From Verticillium longisporum (lineage: Eukaryota; Ascomycota; Sordariomycetes; Glomerellales; Plectosphaerellaceae), in NCBI GenBank assembly GCA_019188255.1, contig JAETXT010000009.1, positions 248,001 to 312,000 of the forward strand: a stretch of DNA of 64,000 bases, written 5' to 3'. Position numbers and translations under genes: made by a program. Below, piece after piece: positions 56,942 through 64,000 of this stretch (position 1 is the stretch's first letter; each line of letters begins with the position of its first letter). The notes below the pieces were generated by a model. It saw only the letters and a list, made by a program, of their open reading frames with translations. It was not told the origin of the DNA and did no database searches.

Positions 56942-57851
56942 ATGGTGACCTCGGAGGAGTTAACACAAGCTGTGTTGCAGCTGATGCGGGCTACAAAGAC
57001 CATCTCGGAGGTACAATCTGTCCTTGCCAGCACTCAGAAAGCAATGGCAGAGACTCAGCACTCCTTTGTCGCAGCACTAGCGGATCACGGGCCGGAGAGG
57101 CAACCAGGTATACCACAAGCTCTCCCACGAAGCGCCTACACCAGCTAATACATAGTGCCCAGGCCATGAACGGAAAGCTATGGGTCAGCTAGGAACCACG
57201 GTCATTGCAGACGTCTTTGCCAGATTTGAGCACCTACCCACCGAAATCAGGGTATCCATTTGGACAATGGCCTTGCCGGCTGGGAGAATATGGGAAGTTT
57301 ATGACGACGCGGACGATGAGGAGCCTCGATTCTACAACCCTCGGCCTCCATCACGCATTCGCGGCGCGTGCAGAAAAGCCTGGCGAGTGACTGAGGCAAA
57401 CGGATGCTGGGCACTGGACTACATGTGGTTCAATAAATACCGCGACGTGTTCCTTGTGCCGGATGGGCTCGATTGTTTTTACATGAATATCTCACTTGTC
57501 GAAGAGCTCCTTCCGAGCGTACCCATGATTGCGGTTGACGGCCGTGAGCATTCGATCGACTTGCTATTCACTCATCTGTACGGCCGCGAAACCGTAATAT
57601 TCTTGTTTTACTTTACGTGCAAAATGCATGTCGAGCCTAGAACATACCGCACCCCTCACTTCTACACCCTTCGCGAAGGCGATTCCATCGATTATAGGTA
57701 TACGCCTCTGAATGCCATCGCAGAGCGGACTTGGGGAGGTTATAGACGTCGTCAGGAACGGGAATGGACGATGCGCGCTGCAGAGCAGGGGCTCCCGCCT
57801 TCTGGCATTCCGACGTTTAAGGGAGTCGAGATCATGCGTAGGGTCTCGTGA
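56942..57851 (+). CDS. 2EXR-family protein (284 aa)
   Basis: Exons 56942-57107 and 57163-57851 sum to 855 nt. The N-terminal 55 residues form a coiled coil resembling the neighbour at 55.5 kb. The 2EXR domain begins FARFEHLPTEIRVSIWTMALPAGRI, here cited only by its start (FEHLPTEIRVSIW), and contains KAWRVTEANG and a basic segment near PFY-type strands typical of the family. It appears intact. 2EXR proteins are abundant in filamentous fungi and of unknown function. Confidence 0.8.
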
Positions 57852-58239
57852 GACAGGGGGAGGTGAAGCGGAAACTTAGTGCTCAGATTCGAATGTTGGT
57901 CGGCAAGGTACCTTAGACAGGATCCATCTCCCTCTGTCTAGCGACAAAGTCGTTTGACAGATAGATAGACATCCAGGCTGAAGACATCAAATATCTAGAC
58001 CGTCTATCGCTTCTCGTCGCTAATTTCATAACCGAATTGAGTCAGCGATCTACGCATTGGCGAAGATCGTGGCTCGTAGGGGAAGCCGAGGTCGGATTAA
58101 TAAGGCAGCCACTACACGAGCACAGACCACCCACGCCAAGTGTAGGTGTGGCTGCCACCCATGCTGCTGATTCGCGACAGTGCTGACCCATCACGCGACC
58201 CGACCGCAGCCGAACTTCATTCCGATGCTGTGAGATTCC
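57852..58239. other. Intergenic, 5' flank of bANK gene
   Basis: 388 bp with no further gene. It probably contains the bANK promoter. Confidence 0.4.
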
Positions 58240-59408
58240 ATGGATTTCTGGAGCCTCCCGCCTCCTCACCTCCCGAGTTCCGCCTCAAAAGGAGCTCGAG
58301 CGACGATGCCATGGACCATGCTGCCACAAGACACAATGGCGACGCAAACGATGCGCTCTCTTCCCCCCGGCGTGCTCTTCATGGACAATCCCAGGAAGGC
58401 CAAGAATCGCCTGGCACAGAGGCGGCTGCGAGGTGAGTAAGAGAGAGAGTGTCTCGCCATGCATCAGCCTCGAACACGCCCCCGGCTGACGCATAACCAG
58501 AGAAGAGAGCACAAGAGAAGAGAGAAGCCAGCCGCCGCATCGAGGAGCTTTCCGATACGGAATTCGATACTTGGACAACACCGTATTCATCACATCGCCT
58601 TGATTCTTCGGACCATTTCCTCCAGCAACCCGTGGATGAGATCCACCAGACCGGGGCAGATGTCACCCCAGGCATCACATACGATGCGGTTGACAATGCA
58701 CCCAACCCGCTGAACGGCGTCGAAGCCAACCCCACAGAGCCCGCCGATTATGCGTTTGAGACAGAGATCCCGTCATGGGAGGCCCAGCTATTCGAGGAAC
58801 TCGTCGAGTCGGGCGTTCTCGACAATGCCGCAGCCACAGTGACTGCTCCAGCCACGTTAAACGCCACAACCTCCTCCCCGCCGCCCACCAGCGACCTTTG
58901 TTTAGCAAGTAAGCCTGCCGATGCAACTCAACCCCCGGCCAAGTCAAAAACCAGACTCTCGCAAAGCCAAGAAGCTCTCCAGGCCTTCCGAGCCAAACTC
59001 CTGTCCATCTGGACCGAACAGACAGGCTGCACGATCCCCACGAAGCACGACAAGCCTCAACCCCTCTTGCACGCCGCCGCTCGCCTGGGCAACTGCGAGA
59101 TGATGAAGATGCTGCTCGACCATGGCGCAGATATTAACGCCCGCGACATTGAAGGCCGCACGCCTCTGCTTGCCGCCGTGGAAGCCTACAAGGGAGACGC
59201 CATCATCTTCCTGCTCGAGGCCGGTGTCGATGTCAACGCCCATGACGAACAGGGACGGACCGCCCTGTCGATGGCTGTCGAGTCTGACTGTGAAAAAGCC
59301 GTCGACCTGTTTCTCCGTCACGGAGCTGACCCCAACTTGGCGGGCTCGGACCTTTTGCGATCGACGCATTCTGGTTTCACGAAAGGACAGCGAGTCATTG
59401 AGGACTGA
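58240..59408 (+). CDS. bANK-type transcription regulator (basic region plus ankyrin repeats)
   Basis: Exons 58240-58432 and 58501-59408 sum to 1101 nt (366 aa). A bZIP-like basic region, NPRKAKNRLAQRRLR, lies at residues 50-64 and continues as EKRAQEKREASRR across the intron, with the N-x-x-A-Q-x-x-x-R core. No leucine zipper follows. Three ankyrin repeats occupy about residues 250-345 (PLLHAAARLGN, GRTPLLAAVEA, GRTALSMAVES). This combination defines the fungal bANK family, of which TOXE, the HC-toxin cluster regulator, is the known example. It may be a pathway regulator; it lies about 6 kb from the last MFS gene, so its target is uncertain. Confidence 0.75.
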
Positions 59409-59477
59409 GCAAAGTCTTTACTATTGATCACGATATGCGGACTACGAATCCAGCCTGCCCACGCGCCACGCAACTTC

Positions 59478-60415
59478 TCACCACTCGAGGACAGATCCAT
59501 CGTAGCTGATGAACTTGCCCGAGTGTTCGGCCCTTGTGGCATTGTCAACCTCGGTCCCAAAGTTAGCAATCTGCAAGACGGCGTATTCAAGAACCACGCG
59601 AAAAGGCAACTCACAAGCTTCGTCACACCACTGACGCTGTCCTCAACGCTGATGGCGGCCTCCTCAGGCAGGTTGTAGAATTTGATTCCAGACTTGCCCA
59701 TGTCGGTGGCGACAAATCTGTGAAAACAGGTCAGCACGGCAGCTCCCTCACGGCTACCGGGTTTGTCTCATGTCTCACCCGGGGTGCACCGAGATGGCAG
59801 TAATGTTGGGGCGCCAGACGTGGATCGACTTGGTGACAAAGTTGAGCGCCGCCTTGGAAGCACTGTAGGGAACCGACGGCCACGCAGCCGTTTTCTCGAG
59901 GCCGCCGATGGTGGCCATGAGCGTCGAGATGGACACCCACTTGGGGTTCTCGGCCTTGTCGAGCAGCGGCTGCGCGGCGTTGAAGAGGGCCGTGGGCGCG
60001 ACGGCGTTGACGAGCAGGACGTGCTGGAAGTCGGCTGGGTCGATCGTCTCGAGACCGCCCTGGGTACCCGTGATGCCCGAGTTGGCGATGACGATGTCGA
60101 GCTTGTTGACGCCCTCGGCCTCGATCTGGCGGATGGCGTCGGCGGGGTCCGTCATCGAGGTGGCTTCGATCTTGACGAGGATGAGGCGCGAGCCCGAGGC
60201 CGGAGTGATGGCCCGCAAGTCCTTAGCTGTGGTGGAGTCAAGGTCGCGGATACTGCCGATGACGATATGGTTGGGGCGAGCGAGGAACGTTGTCAGGAAT
60301 CCACGGCCGAGACCTGTGCAGTGTTAGACGAAGTGGCCTTGTCAATGCCTGGGTTGACCAGGCGCGACTTACCGCGGCCGGCGCCGGTGATGAGGACGTT
60401 AGTGGTGGAAGACAT
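59478..60415 (-). CDS. NorA-like short-chain dehydrogenase/reductase (257 aa)
   Basis: Four exons, 60415-60373, 60313-59779, 59717-59615 and 59570-59478, sum to 774 nt. The cofactor motif TGAGRGLGRG is split by the first intron. The active site keeps YSASKAALN (YxxxK) with an upstream Ser in VSISTLMA, and SVHPGFVATDMG follows. The C-terminus ends with FISYDGSVLEW. Related enzymes include norsolorinic-acid-ketoreductase-like proteins of secondary metabolism, but many relatives have no known cluster. It lies tail-to-tail with the bANK regulator, about 70 bp away. Confidence 0.85.
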
Positions 60416-61282
60416 TGTTTGGTGGAGAGGAACTGTCAAGAATGGAAGTCGAGGGAGCTTGATCGCGATGTGTTGTCTGCTATGAAGAGTGGTGATGATT
60501 GCTTCATTGAGAACGCCTCATACCAAACCAGTGTCTTCCTGCGATACTTATATCAGTACCCTGTGCTACCCTGATGCCTGATCCTGTCGTTTCACGCATG
60601 GCACCCATGCACGTCGTGACCGACGATGTGCCGTTTACGTGTCCTTGCTCCTCATCAATGACGCTGCAGCAAGACCCAAGAAAGCATTCGCCATGTCCAA
60701 TAACCTGTAGCGCCCCCTTAACAGCACAAGCTGCCCCCGACCCAGAGGGCGAAATGAGTCTAGCGCCATGCAAGGTCATCGCTCACTGTGCAGCATCTCC
60801 GCCCGTGGCACGGCGGGGCTCCGGCCGGAGTTTGCCTAGCGTGCTGCAGCGTGTTCCATGGCCACGATCCTTTCCTCTCCTTTCGTAAGCGGAAACGTGA
60901 GGCTTTGATGATGAATCACGGATGGGAGCGGCACGAGGCCGGGAGGCTGATCAATCGACGCATCACCAAGGTATGGCGAGTGCGCTGTCTCGAAAACTAC
61001 AATTGGATCCTGGCTATCGAATAAGGGCTACACTTTTCTTTACTCGAATCACGGTACCTGCGATCACCACGTCGTGCACAGCTACCCCTCCCTGGTGGGT
61101 AGTTCAAGGATGGTAGATACTGGACACCTCAGCTTCAATGGTCCCCCGAAGAAACAGCCAATGCATCTCACACGCAAAAGCTCTGTCCCGCCGCAGCCCC
61201 TCTCGTTGAAGGGCCATCAGCTCCACTCTGTTCCACAAGTTTGCGCTCTCATGATCCTCCCAGTTCCTTTCTGGCTTCCATC
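60416..61282. other. Intergenic, no supportable gene
   Basis: It includes the promoter side of the SDR. Small frames on both strands have no recognisable domain. Confidence 0.45.
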
Positions 61283-61385
61283 GGTTCGGTGGTGTAGTTG
61301 GTTTATCACGTCAGTCTAACATCGAGATGCCCACGGGCCATCACGAGCACACTGAAGGTCGGGAGTTCGAGCCTCCCCTGAATCA
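61283..61385 (+). tRNA. tRNA-Val (anticodon AAC) with a 28-nt intron
   Basis: The acceptor arm GGTTCGG (61283-61289) pairs with CTGAATC (61378-61384), with two G-U pairs, plus a discriminator A. D-arm TGTAGTTGG. The anticodon stem TCAGT/ACTGA encloses the loop CTAACA.C, anticodon AAC, interrupted after position 37 by an intron at 61322-61349. The T arm is GGGAG-TTCGAGC-CTCCC. A TTTT tract right after the gene (61387-61390) fits a Pol III terminator. Confidence 0.85.
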
Positions 61386-62018
61386 CTTTTGCCTGTGCAG
61401 CGGGCGGGACTTGAGATTTGCCTCTGTTTCATTCTGTGCGAAGCAGCAGCTTGCTTGGCGATAAGCGTTTCTCTTATTGAAGATCTTGTGAAATGTTTTC
61501 ATGTTATATCTAAGTCCTATAGCTAAGATCGTAATGGTCGATGTTTCTTGGGGGATACAGTATTGCTTCTGAACCGCGCAAGTCATATATAAGTACCTGG
61601 GTTAGCAATCGTGCTGCAGCAAACAATGCTACCTTACTTCAACTCGTCGCTGCTACCATTGCCGACTTGCGGCCTCAGTTTGTTCGTCAAAAGATCTTAT
61701 ATAATACCTCATCAGGCACAGTCACTCTAATCTTGACACTATCTGCAGGTTGCAATACTTATGAACATGCCTCGGGCAATTGGACTATCAGAGTCAAGCC
61801 TCCACTTTGGAACTTACAGATGTTGTCCCTGCTAGACCCGATGTTCAAACAGACACTGGCAGCCGTCAGTCTTTCATATGGAATTCATATTGCCATCGTG
61901 CTACAGCATTTGCGTCATGTAAGTCAACGTTGTCGAGTCATACCCTCAGCACATTCCCCACCCACCAACAATCCTACGAACATTGCCTCCGCTGTCGTCC
62001 TGTTTCACTGGCTTCGCC
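61386..62018. other. Intergenic, no supportable gene
   Basis: An open frame at 61541-62059 lacks domain character and overlaps the 3' end of the next gene antisense. It is probably not coding. Confidence 0.4.
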
Positions 62019-63767
62019 TCAGCGGGACCTGTCCGGTCTCCTCTTCCTCAGCTTGTTAGGCCCCTGGGCCTGAGCCGGAGGCAGTTTCAGCCAAAAGGGC
62101 CTCTGACTGCCATCCGCCGTGCGCATATCGTAGTTGCTCCTCCCAAACATGCCCGGCGCAGCACTTCCCCGAAGGACCACGAAGCCATCTCTGGCTTCCC
62201 AACCGTTCTGCTCCAGAAAACGATACATGGCCTCTCTCTTCGCCCGCGAAACATCGTCGCGACCATTACCACTGATCCACATCACATCCCCGTACATGCC
62301 GCCCCAAAGATCATCTTTCGCGTCAAGCCACGCGATGTTCGGTCCCTGCCCCGTAGTCTTCTTGAGCGCCGACAGAACAGACGGCGCAGGATTCACCTTG
62401 TTCCTCTGCATCTCGAAGCAGAACACCGGCGTCACCCCCCCATCCGAACGCGGCACAAACCGCGCTCTCACCCACATGGCCTCGGCAACCTCCCCCTTCC
62501 GCAGCATCCCAGTCGCCGCCGCCACGCCGCCCACGCGCGGCTTGAATAAGCGCCCGGCGCTGCTGAAGAAGTCTCGGCACTTGTGCCCCGGATACCGGCC
62601 CCCGAAGCACGGCTCGATGCCCAGCAGCACGCACTGCACGTCGAGCTCAACGAGCCAGACGTCCGTCTGCCGGCCGTCGATCCACTCGCTCGTCAGCCGA
62701 CGCCTCGTGCGCCGGCTGCCGCAGAGGAGCGCCTCTTCAGCATGGTGCTCCAGGTATGTGCTGCCGGCCATTTCGATGCCAAAGTCGCCCGTGCTGATGA
62801 TGCTGCCGGAGCAGGCGACGATGCCGCAGGCCGTGTCGCGTCGGAAGGCGCGGCAGAGGTTCTGGACTTGGGCACGATACTCGAGCCAGAGGGGTGTCAT
62901 TGGGTCGATGGCGACGTCGGCGTGGGCTTGGGAGGCTGGCCGGTCAATGGCCCAGGCTTGCATGCCGGGCGTGATCAGCATGAAGCGGCCAGGCCTGGGC
63001 AACCCCTGGGGGTGGGGTCCAAAGAGGGAGTGCTGCGGGCTCGGTGCTGGGGGCTGCCATTCGTTGAGATGGGAGCCTGGGCTGTAGAATGTGCTGGGAT
63101 TGTTTGCTGCCTGGAGCCTTGTCATGCTCGAGGGCCGGGCTGATGCGCTGGGTGATGGCCGTTGCATTGGCCGCAGGGAGACTGGTTTGCGCGTGACCGC
63201 TCTACGGAGACGATTTTCTGTTGCAGCAAAGTTGCTGGGCCGCTGGCCTTCAGCCTGGAGGTGACGTGCAGAAGATGAGTCTCTGTTGGAGGCTGGCGCA
63301 TCGTCCAGGAATCCTAGCTCTTGGTTTCGAGGCTGTGGGTAGTCTGTGCACACATCTTGTAGCTCACGACCGCCTCGAGATTCGGGTTGCGAGGGATAGC
63401 CGTAGATTCTTGCCGCGGCGTCGGTCTGAGATGGTACATAAGCCTGGTTTTGAGAAGTGTCCTCCCATAAAGGGGCCGGTTGATCAATGGTGCTGAAATC
63501 AGGTGATTTGGGAACATAGCCCGTGCTGTTGCGAGCGGTTTGAGGCTGCTGGCTGGGCCCCGCGTCCACGGGAGATGGCACCCAAGGCAGATAGGGTGAG
63601 ACTCGAGTTCCCGTATCCCTTCCAGTCGTCCTGGGTGGAATGTAAGGCTCTCTTTGGGAAATAGTCGGGGCATAAGCCCAAGGCGGTGTCCGTGCTTGAT
63701 TCCCAATCTCGTTCGATCTCTGCGGCTGGTACGAAGTGTCTGGGGGGTTCCAAGAGTGACGAGACAT
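62019..63767 (-). CDS. Hypothetical protein with Pro/Ser/Gln-rich N-terminus (582 aa)
   Basis: A single exon starting MSRHSWNPPDTSYQP. The first 250 residues are rich in Pro, Ser, Gln and Arg and probably disordered. The rest looks globular, with hydrophobic strands and motifs such as CGIVACSGSIISTGDFGIEM, CVLLGIEPCFGGRYPG and AMYRFLEQNGWEARDGFVVL, and a basic tail KLRKRRPDRSR. I do not recognise a family. The frame is uninterrupted and GC-rich like its neighbours. Confidence 0.7.
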   Translation of the reverse strand: MSRHSWNPPDTSYQPQRSNEIGNQARTPPWAYAPTISQREPYIPPRTTGRDTGTRVSPYLPWVPSPVDAGPSQQPQTARNSTGYVPKSPDFSTIDQPAPLWEDTSQNQAYVPSQTDAAARIYGYPSQPESRGGRELQDVCTDYPQPRNQELGFLDDAPASNRDSSSARHLQAEGQRPSNFAATENRLRRAVTRKPVSLRPMQRPSPSASARPSSMTRLQAANNPSTFYSPGSHLNEWQPPAPSPQHSLFGPHPQGLPRPGRFMLITPGMQAWAIDRPASQAHADVAIDPMTPLWLEYRAQVQNLCRAFRRDTACGIVACSGSIISTGDFGIEMAGSTYLEHHAEEALLCGSRRTRRRLTSEWIDGRQTDVWLVELDVQCVLLGIEPCFGGRYPGHKCRDFFSSAGRLFKPRVGGVAAATGMLRKGEVAEAMWVRARFVPRSDGGVTPVFCFEMQRNKVNPAPSVLSALKKTTGQGPNIAWLDAKDDLWGGMYGDVMWISGNGRDDVSRAKREAMYRFLEQNGWEARDGFVVLRGSAAPGMFGRSNYDMRTADGSQRPFWLKLPPAQAQGPNKLRKRRPDRSR

Positions 63768-64000
63768 CTCGACCGCAAAGTAACCAAAGGCGCAATTATT
63801 TGATTTGCAAAAGACCCTGCGGGGATGGCTAAGTTATATCCAATGCCTCCTTTGCGCTGTGCCGCATGACTACAGTCCGGGCTGTAGCTCTGGGCGCGGG
63901 TTCTGCATTGGTGGCTTGGAAAAATCCTGGTCATCTGCATCTATCTTACCTACTTGTGCCTAGACCCAGCCGGATACGCCAGCCTTACCAGCGGGCTCGG

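Noticed and set aside
59763..60485. Plus-strand frame of 240 codons
   Set aside because: Antisense of the four-exon NorA-like SDR.
61541..62059. Plus-strand frame of 172 codons
   Set aside because: No domain, atypical composition, and it overlaps the end of the minus-strand gene at 62019.

Overview
This window comes from a filamentous ascomycete (Pezizomycotina). Short 45-90 bp introns with GT..AG borders and CTAAC-like branch points interrupt almost every gene. The gene families (fungal CorA-like, 2EXR, DUF3176, bANK regulator, PKS-NRPS, SRPK-like kinase) are typical of this group, and AT-rich, TpA-rich islands look like repeat-induced point mutation (RIP). Sordariomycetes, perhaps Hypocreales, is my best guess, but the sequence alone does not prove it. 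I rebuilt exon joins by eye; for most intact genes the summed exon length is a multiple of three, which supports the models.

Layout. 1.3-3.7 kb: C2H2-like finger gene (-). 5.56-7.0 kb: solo LTR abutting a 5'-truncated DUF3176 membrane-protein gene. 7.4-8.1 kb: proline-rich protein with a 4-nt first coding exon. 9.2-13.2 kb: seven-exon CorA-like gene (1234 aa). 13.9-15.0 kb: broken metallo-beta-lactamase-fold gene. 16.8-52.2 kb: remains of a secondary-metabolite locus. It holds an aldo/keto reductase, an aldolase stub, an NRPS module fragment (C'-A-T-R*), a BTB gene, a stand-alone thioesterase, a highly reducing PKS that ends inside a C domain, a small secreted protein, an SDR and two MFS transporters. 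Two AT-rich islands (22.4-25.4 and 31.3-36.2 kb) split the locus and carry three pogo/Fot-type DNA transposons: A and B are near-identical and inverted, and C is a diverged relative. 53.5-64 kb: SRPK-like kinase, tandem 2EXR genes (one broken and cut by an LTR), a bANK-type regulator, a NorA-like SDR, an intron-containing tRNA-Val(AAC) and a long single-exon gene of unknown function.

Working together. The PKS and NRPS fragments lie on the same strand in the order expected for a PKS-NRPS hybrid, but each carries its own partial condensation domain and the two overlap rather than complement each other. The reductase domain lacks its catalytic Tyr, as in Dieckmann-cyclase R* domains that release tetramic acids. 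Both fragments carry frameshifts and stops, so the pathway is probably dead here. Related repeats at 16.07 and 52.88 kb, in the same orientation, bracket the whole locus. A dispersed about 185-bp LTR family sits exactly at the broken ends of two genes and just beyond a third. I read this as a biosynthetic locus being dismantled by transposons and RIP-like mutation. Some of the single-base frameshifts could be assembly errors.
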